Positions 47,540 through 56,310 of a DNA stretch of 62,950 nucleotides are shown here, in pieces. The number at the start of each line of letters is the position of its first letter. Position 1 is the stretch's first letter. Location: NCBI RefSeq assembly GCF_022398325.1, contig NZ_JAKEVD010000028.1, positions 1-62,950 on the forward strand, read 5' to 3'. The stretch is from Shewanella sp. Isolate13 (GTDB taxonomy: Bacteria; Pseudomonadota; Gammaproteobacteria; Enterobacterales; Shewanellaceae). The notes under the pieces were generated by a model. The model was not told where the DNA came from. It was given only the letters and a program-made list of their open reading frames with translations, and ran no database searches. A program made the position numbers and the translations under genes.

Positions 47540-48076
47540 ATGTCCAATCACTTGGTCGTTACTGCAATGGGGGCCGACCGTCCAGGTATTGTTAGTAAGT
47601 TTGCACGACTCGCTAGTGAGTGTGACTGCGATATCGTTGATAGTCGCATGGCACTTTTTGGTAATGAATTTACCTTAATTATGATGCTTTCGGGATCATG
47701 GCCATCTATCACTAAAATGGAGTCGACGCTACCGAGCTTAAGTGTCGAGCTAGAGCTGTTGACGGTTATGAAACGCACGTCAAAGCACACACCGCAAAAT
47801 TACATCTCCCGTTTAGAGGTAAACTTTAGCGGTCACGATCAGCGCGGTACAATGAAAAAGATCACTCAGTTTTTGGCTGACAGATCATTAGATCTCGCTG
47901 CAGTGAAGTCCCATGCAGAAGAAGACGCTACCGGTAAGCCAACACAAAACATTAGCTTAACGATCAATGTGCCCGAGAAAGTCGACTTAGATAAGTTAGA
48001 AGTTGGCTTAAATGAATTAGCAGAAGAGTTAACACTCGAGTGTACGATTGAACGTATGCAAGGTGTCGAAAGCTAA
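47540..48076 (+). CDS. gcvR: Glycine cleavage system regulator GcvR (ACT protein)
   Basis: A 178-residue protein with two ACT domains (about 4-75 and 92-170), starting SNHLVVTAMGADRPGIVSK. In E. coli GcvR binds glycine and antagonises the activator GcvA. The location, divergent from dapA-bamC and 18 bp upstream of bcp, equals the conserved gcvR-bcp arrangement of enteric and related bacteria. Confidence 0.9.
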   Translation: MSNHLVVTAMGADRPGIVSKFARLASECDCDIVDSRMALFGNEFTLIMMLSGSWPSITKMESTLPSLSVELELLTVMKRTSKHTPQNYISRLEVNFSGHDQRGTMKKITQFLADRSLDLAAVKSHAEEDATGKPTQNISLTINVPEKVDLDKLEVGLNELAEELTLECTIERMQGVES

Positions 48077-48094
48077 ACCTTTAAGGATAAGAAT

Positions 48095-48451
48095 ATGAAT
48101 ACCTTAACCGTTGGCGATAATGCGCCACTTTTTACCCTACAAAATCAAAGAGACGAAAGCATTAGCCTTGCCGAGGCGTTGAAAACAGGTCCTGTACTGG
48201 TTTACTTTTATCCAAAGGCTTCAACGCCTGGTTGTACAGTGCAAGCCTGTGGTCTTAGAGACAGCAAGGCTGAGCTCAATGAGCTATCAGTAACTGTGCT
48301 AGGGTTAAGCCCGGATCCCGTTGCAAAGCTTGCCAAGTTTTCTGACAAGCAAGGACTTAACTTCTCTCTATTGAGCGATGAAGACCATGCAATAGCCGAT
48401 GCATTTGGCGTATGGGGAGAAAAGAAGTTCACCCCTAGAAATTTTCTATGA
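48095..48451 (+). pseudogene. bcp: 5' part of bcp (thiol peroxidase), interrupted by an island
   Basis: The first 112 residues of a Bcp/PrxQ-type peroxidase, with the peroxidatic Cys47 and resolving Cys52 in STPGCTVQACGLRD, ending in WGEKKF. The frame then runs six codons into foreign DNA and stops at 48451. The missing C-terminal segment lies at 62076-62210 in the right order. An 18-bp gap to gcvR shows it was the second gene of that operon. The fragment keeps the active-site cysteines but lacks the last strand and helix, so it is probably non-functional. Confidence 0.93.
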
Positions 48452-48459
48452 CAAAAAAC
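48429..48459 (+). repeat. Left terminal inverted repeat of the island
   Basis: Begins TCACCCCTAGAAAT and matches the reverse complement of 62039-62069 at 22 of 31 positions (12 of the outer 14). The outer TC coincides with the end of the bcp Phe codon. Confidence 0.75.
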
Positions 48460-48480
48460 CTTGAAAATTTTTTATGACAA
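48438..48480 (+). repeat. Two direct repeats at the left island end
   Basis: GAAATTTTCTATGACAA (48438-48454) and GAAAATTTTTTATGACAA (48463-48480) lie 26 bp apart in the same orientation. Likely binding sites for a recombinase or accessory protein. Confidence 0.65.
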
Positions 48481-48481
48481 T

Positions 48482-48516
48482 CTACCCTTAATATGTGAGT
48501 AACATATTAAGGGTAG
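48482..48516. promoter_or_regulatory. Perfect 15-bp palindrome overlapping the first recombinase's ribosome site
   Basis: CTACCCTTAATATGT and its exact complement surround a 5-base loop. The right arm contains AAGGG, the probable ribosome-binding site for the GTG at 48521. In RNA the hairpin would hide that site; in DNA it could be an operator. Confidence 0.7.
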
Positions 48517-48520
48517 TTTT

Positions 48521-49915
48521 GTGATAGAAAAGCATGACGAAAATGATGTTTATGATGACTACCGACTGCTCTCCATAGAGGTAGATACATTAGCTAAACT
48601 GAGAATCTCACAGGTCATCGATACTGACTCTGGAGAAGTGACCCACTCACCCTACCTTTCCCCATCCAAATTACAGTCTCGCATAAAGAAGACCGATATT
48701 ATCGTTGCACCAGATGGGCGTGTTGTTTATCCACAATCTCTTTATCTTGTGTCAAAACTCAGCGGTGACGGAAAAATTCAAGACACCAAATCAATGGCCA
48801 AAGGCTTATTGGCCTTTACTCGATATTTAGACTCTACCCACTACCCTCAAGTTGATGATGGGAATGTGATACCACCTCAGTACCTAAGCTATAAAACACT
48901 GACGAAACATGAAGAAGAAGGCGCACCTTGGCAATTTGCAGAGCACCTTTTAGCAAACTGTCGTTCTCGGAAGGAGGCAACTGGTGACGAAGCGTACTCG
49001 CTTAACTCAGCAAGAAGCTATATGGGTTCTGTTATTGGGTTTTATAAGTGGATGCAGAGACACGGTTACCTCAAAAATGATGATGAGCATGTCTTGACAC
49101 ACTTCACCGAGGTTGAGGTTAACGTAGGGGACACCAACCAGCATGACATGCTTGCCCATACTAAGTATGGCGCAAAGCGGCTCTATGAGATATCAAACAT
49201 CATGAAGATGTTCCCAAAAATCGATAAAACGCCTGCTCATCAAAAATTGAAGCCTATGACGTTAGAGCATAAAGAACTGTTCTCTCAACACATTCGTACA
49301 TTGCCAAAAGCTGCTTCCCTGATACTGAGACTATGTGAAGAGGCAGGACTTAGGATTGATGAAGCGACACATTTCCCTGCTCGCGATATTGGTGATAAGG
49401 ATTTTAGTGGATTAGATGTCGTACCATTTACCATTACACATACCAAGGGCACTAAGCAGCGCACGATTGAAATCCCTATCGCACTGTATGAGGAATTAGA
49501 GCAATTCAAGGAATGTAGTCAGCGACAAAAAAACCTAACTCGCCGACAGGATCTGATTAATTCCAAAGAAGAACTGGATACCACTGAGTACCTTTTTCTT
49601 TCCAATAAAGGGCGGCCTTACACAGCAAATACTCTAGAGGCGCATTTTAGCGAACTGCGACAGCGCATCCGTACAATAGATCCTGAGTGGTACTATCGAA
49701 TCCATGACCTTCGCTCAACTTATGCCACGCATTGGCTTTGGCGTGAGTATAGAGAGCGACAGGTTGCCTATGAGTATCTAATGGACGAGTTAGCCTCGCT
49801 TATGGGACATTCGAGCACCGCAACCACGGAAAAGTACATTAAGTTCATGAGTAAGTTTGATGAGCAGTTACGGGTTGCACAGAGCAAAAACAACAAGATT
49901 AACAAGGGGTGGTAG
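48521..49915 (+). CDS. Tyrosine recombinase, first gene of the island module
   Basis: A 464-residue site-specific recombinase. The N-terminal part (about 80-190) resembles a SAM-like core-binding domain; the catalytic domain has Arg278 in EEAGLRIDEA, a candidate Lys309, His395 and Arg398 in HDLRST, His430 in LMGHSS and nucleophile Tyr439 in TEKYIKF, a full set. It should cut and rejoin the island ends. The GTG start follows AAGGG inside a palindrome. The next gene starts at 49917, so four genes form one unit. It may correspond to GmtY of GMT islands, to be verified. Confidence 0.88.
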   Translation: MIEKHDENDVYDDYRLLSIEVDTLAKLRISQVIDTDSGEVTHSPYLSPSKLQSRIKKTDIIVAPDGRVVYPQSLYLVSKLSGDGKIQDTKSMAKGLLAFTRYLDSTHYPQVDDGNVIPPQYLSYKTLTKHEEEGAPWQFAEHLLANCRSRKEATGDEAYSLNSARSYMGSVIGFYKWMQRHGYLKNDDEHVLTHFTEVEVNVGDTNQHDMLAHTKYGAKRLYEISNIMKMFPKIDKTPAHQKLKPMTLEHKELFSQHIRTLPKAASLILRLCEEAGLRIDEATHFPARDIGDKDFSGLDVVPFTITHTKGTKQRTIEIPIALYEELEQFKECSQRQKNLTRRQDLINSKEELDTTEYLFLSNKGRPYTANTLEAHFSELRQRIRTIDPEWYYRIHDLRSTYATHWLWREYRERQVAYEYLMDELASLMGHSSTATTEKYIKFMSKFDEQLRVAQSKNNKINKGW

Positions 49916-49916
49916 C

Positions 49917-50615
49917 ATGGCAAAAAGTCCACTCGCAAAGAACTCAAAGACGGTTAAGCATGTTAGAAACAGTAAGAATGTGGTTACGTTGCACCTTACC
50001 ATCCCCTATAAGAGCTCCAGAAACAGGAAGGCAACCGAGTTTGATATATCACACCTGTTATACCAGGCCGCAAACAGCAATAACGTCAAAATCGACAGCC
50101 GTATCCCTTTTTTAAGGAGCTTTTGTAAAAAAGCCAACCAGTATGTTGATAATGGCAGATCGGCGCGAACCATCCAGGGGGTCTACGAAATATTAAGAGC
50201 CTTCATTGTCTTTAGTGACGCCGTAAACGTTGACCCCTTTTCTGAAGCTGGCTATTTAAAATATGCCGGAAATGATGGCGAACTGCGGCACCGGATTAAG
50301 ATGTACATCCCATCCAAAAGGCTATGGGAGATGAGTCATGGCGATGAGTTGGGTATTAAGGAAACCTCAGCCTCTCAAATAACTACAACACTTCGCACCG
50401 CCCTTTTATGGTGTGGATTACCCGCTAACACATGGGCAACCCATCACCGAGGGTTTACTGGCGAAAAGACACCATATAAGGGTTACTCTGACGCTGAAGA
50501 AGAGGTGCTTGTTGCTCGGTTGAGTGAGTTATTTTTCATCCTAGCCCCACAGCTCATTGCGGCAAAAAACAAAAACTTGCCCAGCCTGACGAGTTGCCTG
50601 TCGTTATTGACTTAG
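49917..50615 (+). CDS. N-terminal part of the second island-module protein (0 frame)
   Basis: A 232-residue frame starting at the ATG at 49917 with GGGGTGG upstream. The N-terminus is basic, followed by helical sequence resembling a core-binding domain (DNGRSARTIQGVYEILRAFIVF). The frame ends at TAG 50613-50615, 43 bases after an A-AAA-AAC heptamer. Sequence in the -1 frame continues with protein-like sequence to 52273, so the natural product is probably about 785 residues. No catalytic recombinase tetrad is seen. It lies one base after the first recombinase gene. Confidence 0.7.
   Translation: MAKSPLAKNSKTVKHVRNSKNVVTLHLTIPYKSSRNRKATEFDISHLLYQAANSNNVKIDSRIPFLRSFCKKANQYVDNGRSARTIQGVYEILRAFIVFSDAVNVDPFSEAGYLKYAGNDGELRHRIKMYIPSKRLWEMSHGDELGIKETSASQITTTLRTALLWCGLPANTWATHHRGFTGEKTPYKGYSDAEEEVLVARLSELFFILAPQLIAAKNKNLPSLTSCLSLLT
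50564..50570 (+). other. A-AAA-AAC slippery heptamer, candidate -1 frameshift site
   Basis: The heptamer lies in the exact phase required (0 frame reads GCA AAA AAC). The -1 frame is open from 50528, and slipping here gives a continuous protein through KKQKLAQPDELPVVIDLGG. A lost A in the run would look the same. Confidence 0.5.
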
Positions 50616-52273
50616 GTGGCCACCAAGAAATCATTTCAATTAAAACGTCTCTCAAAACAAAAAAACTAGGGCTGAGTAAAACGGGCACATCCGTAAAGCC
50701 TGCCGCAGCCTTTAACATGGCGATGGGAGCGGCTTATCACATAATGTGCTTTTTTACCTCATTAAACGATGGCGACGTAAAGAGCATCGCTCATCCTATC
50801 ACGATTCATACTGATGAGCGGGATAAAAGCTTACAAGTAGTTAAGGTGTCGAGCTTTAAGGCACGCGCAAATAAAGAGGTAGACGCTGTACTTACCAACC
50901 AAATCTTCGATGTTGATAAACGGGGTGGAGTGAAGTTTATTAAAACCCTTGAAACGCTTTCAGCACTCTACGGCGGTGGCGAAAAAGGCTCAGAGTTACT
51001 GTTTACGCTGAACAACCTAGGGGAAAAAAGCAGCTCGTTTGAGTTGGATCAAATAAACAAATATTTAATGGTAAAGTTAAACTTACTCTCATCCACTCGT
51101 GCATCCTGCCTGCCATGGTTTAAGGAGTTGTTTCACAGCTATCGAAACCAGCATGTTATCGAGTTAAAAAAACATACGAATACACTTGGTCGAACTATCG
51201 TAAGTAAAGTCTCTCGCCCGTGCTCAAAAGATGGAGCCACAGGAGGCGCAACGAATGCTGCCTACTGCATCTTATCGTGTTACACAGACTTAGCCCTCAA
51301 GGGCATCTTACTGCCGCTGACTTATTCGGATAAAGACCCTGAGGGCAACATCAGTGTGTCGTTCAAATACCGCAATGGCGAGAGCCATCACTTCTCTGTT
51401 CCTGCTGCTGACAAGGCGTTAATCAAAGATATTGAACAATTCGCCACAGAGTTAGCCGATAAACAAGCCTCTAAAAAATATGAGCGGTTGCTGCTCAAAC
51501 GAGGAAATCATAAAAAAGCCCCTAAAGACTGGGACGGAAATAGCCCTATCAGCCCTAATCTAATGAAAACATGGTCAATTAAACCCAACGAATACTTCAT
51601 ATCGCTTCAATCAAGCCGCTGGAGAGAAATGACCAGTAACCAAGTGTACTCCGTGAGTGGCGCTGGCGGCGTTCAAAGCCTCCTGCAAAACCTTCTTCAA
51701 ACCATTGATAAGCACTATGCCAATGGTGATCCAATACTCAACAAAATCATCATCTCACAAGCTCTACAAGTGATGGAACTATTGGATGAAGACACCAGTT
51801 TAGAGCAAGCAAAAGAGATAGTTGCAGCTAAACTTGGCATCATAATGCTGACGCATGATAAATGGAAGATGAAGCAAGATGAAGAAAGAGCAAAAACCAA
51901 TCCCAATGGCATTCATTGCAATGGGCAACAAAACATTGCAGGGGGAAAAAACACCCAGCGTGAAACCAATAACGCCATGAAGCTACAGCTACCTTGTGCT
52001 GAATACGACATGTGCCATAAATGCCAATCAGCCAATGCCGTTAATGAGACTCAATCCATCTATAAACTTATCTCTTTTATTGATGTGCTGAAAGAGGCAG
52101 TAAACCTATACCCTAACGCGCAAGAGGAAGTCCATGAAAGAATCGCCGCTTTTGAGGTTACTCTCGATGGTGCTAGCAAGGATGTGTACGACAATGCGAT
52201 GGCATTATTTAACCAAAGCGGTCGTCACCCTCGGGTATCTATGGATCACGCTATTTTAGCACTACACCGTTAA
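50594..52273 (+). CDS. C-terminal part of the second island-module protein (-1 frame)
   Basis: A long frame, open from 50528 and readable as 559 residues from a TTG at 50594 that lacks a good ribosome site, so it is more likely the continuation of the preceding frame. It contains no recombinase tetrad but has a cysteine cluster near its end (GIHCNG, LPCAEYDMCHKC), probably a zinc-binding site. The position between two tyrosine recombinases suggests a structural or DNA-binding partner in integration. The family is not recognised with certainty. Confidence 0.7.
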   Translation: MPVVIDLGGHQEIISIKTSLKTKKLGLSKTGTSVKPAAAFNMAMGAAYHIMCFFTSLNDGDVKSIAHPITIHTDERDKSLQVVKVSSFKARANKEVDAVLTNQIFDVDKRGGVKFIKTLETLSALYGGGEKGSELLFTLNNLGEKSSSFELDQINKYLMVKLNLLSSTRASCLPWFKELFHSYRNQHVIELKKHTNTLGRTIVSKVSRPCSKDGATGGATNAAYCILSCYTDLALKGILLPLTYSDKDPEGNISVSFKYRNGESHHFSVPAADKALIKDIEQFATELADKQASKKYERLLLKRGNHKKAPKDWDGNSPISPNLMKTWSIKPNEYFISLQSSRWREMTSNQVYSVSGAGGVQSLLQNLLQTIDKHYANGDPILNKIIISQALQVMELLDEDTSLEQAKEIVAAKLGIIMLTHDKWKMKQDEERAKTNPNGIHCNGQQNIAGGKNTQRETNNAMKLQLPCAEYDMCHKCQSANAVNETQSIYKLISFIDVLKEAVNLYPNAQEEVHERIAAFEVTLDGASKDVYDNAMALFNQSGRHPRVSMDHAILALHR

Positions 52274-52286
52274 TTGGGAGCCAATC

Positions 52287-54488
52287 ATGATAAAGCTACC
52301 TAAGTACAACATCGGCCAACAAGATGCCCTGTTAAGCGCGCAAAATCATGTTGGAGGCTACATAAACTACCTGAAGGATGTGTTAGAGCCAGCCATTAAA
52401 TCAGGCGAGTGGGATGACTTTGAGACACTAGATATTGGTTTTAGCGTCACAGGAGAGTCACTGGGTAAAATTGGGGACAATAACGCTTGGCGTCAGCTCC
52501 AACCCTTCTTTGAGCCTAATGCGACCAAACCGGATACCCTAGACTTCTTTCTTGACGGAAAGGTGGTGGAGCGCAACCTTACAAACCAATTGAGAGCACT
52601 GGCATTGAGTATGATGTGGCTCTCGCCTAAAGATTATTCTTTTTTGAGCATTGTGCAGGCTATCACTGGGTTAAAGAAAGTCGCCACCGCTCTACTGAAT
52701 GAAGGCCACAATAGCTTTGAGTTATTAAGTTTTGAGCTGTTAGAGACTTGGGTATTAGGTGATGTTACCGATTTGGACTTCGAACGAGAACACACCTATA
52801 CACCACTCAACAAACTGTACATTGAAGCCAAGAGGCTGCCCTTTAACGTTAGCCTGACCAAAACGTTATCTGCCTCGGATTTTGGTTTAGCCATTAAAGA
52901 GCCTGAACAGTACACGGTTATCCCGCAGAGGCTGTACTATCTGGGACTTCAACAATCAGAAGCATTGGTGAACGAGCTATACCCCATTCGTGATGAGCTT
53001 GGCAAACTTTCAGATTACATTGCTGGCTACCATGAGAAATCCTACCAAGGGTATGCTAAATACCTTGTTAGCGATGAGGCAAAGTTTAAAAATGGCGGGC
53101 TTCAGTGGTATTTATCTTCAGCAAATAAAGGTGATAAGGAAAAGAAAATATCCTTTCAAACTGCTTTTCTCGCGCTCAATAACCCGACACAAGAATCGAC
53201 CCTTGAACTACTCAACAAGCACAAACCTGCCATACCGAATCAATACATCTACAAATTCTACCCTGAGCGAACGTTGAAGGTTGGTAATAGGGAGGTAACC
53301 GGACTTAGAGAGGCGCAAACATTATTTAAACAACTCAATGGTGGTTGCCTCTGGGCATTAATGTCCCGCACAGGTATGCGCTTGGATGAAATCTTTCACC
53401 TACATACTGCAAATGGGTGCACAACAGAAACCATATCAGGGCAAACCATTCACGTTATTCATGCAGACCTCTCAAAAACCACCAAAGGCTCTCAGTTAAA
53501 ACAGGATGAGTTTGTCACTACAGAGGTAGGTAAAAAGGCTTACGAGATACTGCAAGCGCTACATTCGCCACTTAGACAGCGTCACCCTGATAGCCAAGCT
53601 TTTTTTCACAAGACAAAAGGGGGCAGTGATGCTATCAACAAAGATAATCTTAATATCTATATGGCTGCGTGGTTTGAAGGCGCACTGGGAGAGAAGTTTG
53701 CCCTAACCAATGATGATGTGATTGATTTGAAGATCTCAGATCCTAACCTTTCGTTTAATATGGGGGATGACTATGACTTCTCAGGACATCAGCTCCGCCG
53801 CTCGTTTGCCTATTATCTGATCGGCTTCGAGCTTTGTGAGTTCCCCCAACTCAAGCAGCAGTTCAGCCATGTATCCATGGCGATGACACGCCATTACGCT
53901 AAGAACGCCAGTAAATTCCAGAAAATCAGAAAGCAAAAGATAAACTTGGCTCACGCCATTGATGAAGAAAGGATTGATCAAAAAGCGCAATTGTACCTGA
54001 ACATCTACAAGAAGCTGGCGAACAAAGAGCGTGTCGCTGGCGGCAAGGGCAAAGAGTTTGCCAAAAACATGATGAAGGCTAAGCGTAACCTGTTTAAAGA
54101 TAAGGTCGATGACGACATGCTCTCGGACAACTACTGGAAAAAGCAAATCCGAGATCAAAAGCGCCACATTCACGCCGTCGCCCCCGGTGTTTACTGCACT
54201 TCAACAGGCTGTAGCCTACGTACACAAGTCAACCTATTAGAGTGCGTGGACTGTAAGAACGACTATATTGTCGATGCTGTTTTCGCAGAAGCTAAGCGTA
54301 AAGAGGCCGAAATTCATATGCTATGGGACATTGAACATGATGAATTGACGCCTCAAACAGCGTCAGAAGTGTATATCAAAATCACGGCTGCTGAACGCAT
54401 TATGAAAGACCTAGATATCAGCTATGAACCCGTTGTAATACCTCAAGAAGTTCAAGACCTGCTGATCAACTACGGAGTGACTGCCTAA
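52287..54488 (+). CDS. Large tyrosine recombinase with C-terminal zinc-finger-like region
   Basis: A 733-residue protein. After a long N-terminal region (about 1-340) comes a tyrosine-recombinase domain with Arg365 in SRTGMRLDE, candidate Lys400, His501 and Arg504 in HQLRRS, His528 in FSHVSMAMTRHYAK and Tyr537. A cysteine set, YCTSTGC and ECVDC (about 630-655), may bind zinc. The start has GGGAG upstream. It ends by overlapping the next gene (TAATG). With the 464-residue enzyme it gives two different recombinases acting in one element. Confidence 0.85.
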   Translation: MIKLPKYNIGQQDALLSAQNHVGGYINYLKDVLEPAIKSGEWDDFETLDIGFSVTGESLGKIGDNNAWRQLQPFFEPNATKPDTLDFFLDGKVVERNLTNQLRALALSMMWLSPKDYSFLSIVQAITGLKKVATALLNEGHNSFELLSFELLETWVLGDVTDLDFEREHTYTPLNKLYIEAKRLPFNVSLTKTLSASDFGLAIKEPEQYTVIPQRLYYLGLQQSEALVNELYPIRDELGKLSDYIAGYHEKSYQGYAKYLVSDEAKFKNGGLQWYLSSANKGDKEKKISFQTAFLALNNPTQESTLELLNKHKPAIPNQYIYKFYPERTLKVGNREVTGLREAQTLFKQLNGGCLWALMSRTGMRLDEIFHLHTANGCTTETISGQTIHVIHADLSKTTKGSQLKQDEFVTTEVGKKAYEILQALHSPLRQRHPDSQAFFHKTKGGSDAINKDNLNIYMAAWFEGALGEKFALTNDDVIDLKISDPNLSFNMGDDYDFSGHQLRRSFAYYLIGFELCEFPQLKQQFSHVSMAMTRHYAKNASKFQKIRKQKINLAHAIDEERIDQKAQLYLNIYKKLANKERVAGGKGKEFAKNMMKAKRNLFKDKVDDDMLSDNYWKKQIRDQKRHIHAVAPGVYCTSTGCSLRTQVNLLECVDCKNDYIVDAVFAEAKRKEAEIHMLWDIEHDELTPQTASEVYIKITAAERIMKDLDISYEPVVIPQEVQDLLINYGVTA

Positions 54489-54973
54489 TGACACAAGCAA
54501 CTAAGAGTAAGCTCATAAATGCCCTAGAGCGCCTGTTAGAGGGTAAACCAGAAAACCGAGAGCTAAGGAAGAAAGCCCGAGAAGGTAAGCTAAAAATCAA
54601 CAATAGTGCAGTTGAGAAAGAAGCTGGACTTTCGGTAGGCGCACTTCGCAGGCATGAAGACGTTCAAATAATGGTGAAGAATAAGTCACTTGAAGCTCGT
54701 GCAGCACAGGGCGGCTCAAGTAAATCACCTATTGAAGTTTTACAAACTGAAGTAAAACAACTTAAAAGCGAAAAGACTCAAGCCAATAAGAAAAAAAAGG
54801 AATACTTAGACCTCTCAAGAAGCCATGAGAAAGCCTTAGCTAGACAAGCAGCCAACCATATCAAAATGGTTCAGGAACTCATGGAGATGCTGCATGAAAG
54901 TGAGCGAGAGAAGGCAATGGATAAGGTCATCAAAGCAAGGCCAGATAACCTTATCAAAGGTGATTTTAGATAA
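54488..54973 (+). CDS. Small basic coiled-coil protein, last gene of the recombination module
   Basis: A 161-residue protein. The N-terminal half has a helix-turn-helix-like stretch (INNSAVEKEAGLSVGALRRH, about 37-56), the second half a lysine-rich coiled coil (about 82-145). It overlaps the stop of the large recombinase gene by one base, so it is co-translated. This size and place fit the third partner of trio-type integrase modules (GmtX in GMT islands, from memory), perhaps directing the recombinases to DNA. Confidence 0.7.
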   Translation: MTQATKSKLINALERLLEGKPENRELRKKAREGKLKINNSAVEKEAGLSVGALRRHEDVQIMVKNKSLEARAAQGGSSKSPIEVLQTEVKQLKSEKTQANKKKKEYLDLSRSHEKALARQAANHIKMVQELMEMLHESEREKAMDKVIKARPDNLIKGDFR

Positions 54974-55122
54974 AAACATCCTGTTTAGTGTAATCACTAG
55001 ACAGGACAATCAATCACCTCTAAAATTGCGCACTCTAGCGACATTAAGGTGCACTAAACCGGACACAGTCAATTACACTACCCCACACATAACTTAAATG
55101 AAGAAAAGCAAGGACAGAAACA

Positions 55123-55587
55123 ATGGTAATCGAAGCCGCAAAAACAGCACCTGATTTTACTTTAAATGACCAAGATAATAATCCTGTCACGCTCTCTGAG
55201 CTTAAAGGGAAAAAAGTATTACTCTACTTCTACCCACGCGCTTCAACGCCAGGTTGTACTGTGCAGGCTCAAGGGCTACGCGATACTAAAGCAGAACTAG
55301 ATGCTCATAACGTCGTTGTGCTAGGTCTAAGTCCTGACACCCCTAAAAAGCTGACTAATTTCATCAACAAGCAAGAACTTAACTTCACCTTGCTAGCCGA
55401 TGAAGAACACGTCGTTTGCGAAAAATACGGAGTTTGGCAACTCAAAAAATTTATGGGAAGAGAGAATATGGGCGTAGTAAGAACAAGCTTCTTAATCAAT
55501 GAGTCTGGCTATATTGAGCATGTATTCAACAAGTTCAAAACTAAAGATCACCATGAAGTTGTATTGGACTACCTGAACAGCAAATAA
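55123..55587 (+). CDS. bcp: Island-borne complete bcp (thioredoxin-dependent thiol peroxidase)
   Basis: A full-length 154-residue PrxQ/Bcp peroxidase reducing hydroperoxides. It keeps the peroxidatic Cys45 in STPGCTVQAQ, but the residue that is Cys in the host copy (Cys52 there) is Gln50; a different cysteine, Cys99 in HVVCEKYG, is present. The C-terminus (FNKFKTKDHHEVVLDYL) is intact. It is clearly divergent from the interrupted host gene, so it is not a recent duplicate. AAGGA precedes the ATG. Placed just after the recombination module, it likely restores the activity lost on insertion. Confidence 0.92.
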   Translation: MVIEAAKTAPDFTLNDQDNNPVTLSELKGKKVLLYFYPRASTPGCTVQAQGLRDTKAELDAHNVVVLGLSPDTPKKLTNFINKQELNFTLLADEEHVVCEKYGVWQLKKFMGRENMGVVRTSFLINESGYIEHVFNKFKTKDHHEVVLDYLNSK

Positions 55588-55625
55588 CCGTACATGAGTA
55601 ATTAACTCTTCAACTTGGGGCAGTC

Positions 55626-56282
55626 ATGATTGGCTACATTCGAGTATCAGATCCACAAAGAGCCGATGGCGAATCACAAAAAGAAGCTATCAAGGCGTAT
55701 GCCGCTAAACGTGGCATACAAATATCGGATTGGATAGAAGAACATGTGTCTGCCACCAAGACAGAACTTAGTGAGCGGAAGTTATCTTCCCTCATTACCT
55801 CTCAACAAAGCATCATTGTGTCGGATATCACACGACTGGGTCGCCACAAGGTTATGGAGTTAGTCGGCGCTATCGGCCAGATAGCCTCATACGGTGAGCT
55901 GCATTTGGCATACAACGACACCATCATTAATTCTGAGAACGTTGATAGTGCTGAAATCATTTTTACAGTTACTGGGCAGTCTTTTGCCAGCGCTGTAGAG
56001 GCTCAGAAACGCTCTGAACGAGCCAAAGCTGGTCACGCTAAACGAAAGGCCAAAGGGCTATCATCTGGCCGTCAGAAGGGACAGAAGGTTAAGTCCAGGC
56101 TTGATGAGCATACGGCGTTTATATTAAACCTCCTCGACACCAAGGCCTCCAAAGCTGAAATCCTAAGAAAACTAAACGAACGCGGTGTTTCGATTACTAG
56201 AAGTAGATTTTACTCGTGGTTGGAAGACCGTGGACTTCATAATAAGAAGGCTGAATTCCAGACCGATATGTTCCAAGCATAA
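55626..56282 (+). CDS. Serine recombinase (resolvase/invertase family)
   Basis: A 218-residue small serine recombinase. The catalytic serine is Ser8 in GYIRVSDPQ, with the arginine motif VSDITRLGRHK (about 59-69) and a C-terminal helix-turn-helix (SKAEILRKLNERGVSITRSRFYSWL). It may resolve cointegrates, invert a segment, or be a separate mobile unit. It follows the island bcp by 38 bp on the same strand. GGGGCAG lies upstream of the ATG. Confidence 0.87.
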   Translation: MIGYIRVSDPQRADGESQKEAIKAYAAKRGIQISDWIEEHVSATKTELSERKLSSLITSQQSIIVSDITRLGRHKVMELVGAIGQIASYGELHLAYNDTIINSENVDSAEIIFTVTGQSFASAVEAQKRSERAKAGHAKRKAKGLSSGRQKGQKVKSRLDEHTAFILNLLDTKASKAEILRKLNERGVSITRSRFYSWLEDRGLHNKKAEFQTDMFQA

Positions 56283-56310
56283 AGCTAACTAATTTCGAGC
56301 CCCCGCTAAT

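Noticed and set aside
48000..48430. tRNA gene as the integration target of the island
   Set aside because: No tRNA-like sequence is present at either end; the split reading frame of bcp shows the target is protein-coding.
48438..48480. Short direct repeats considered as a CRISPR fragment
   Set aside because: Only two copies with a 9-base gap, and similar motifs occur at the other island end; no cas genes. Recombinase sites are more likely.
55123..55587. Second bcp considered as a recent duplication of the host gene
   Set aside because: It differs throughout from the host copy, including the resolving cysteine, so it came from another lineage.
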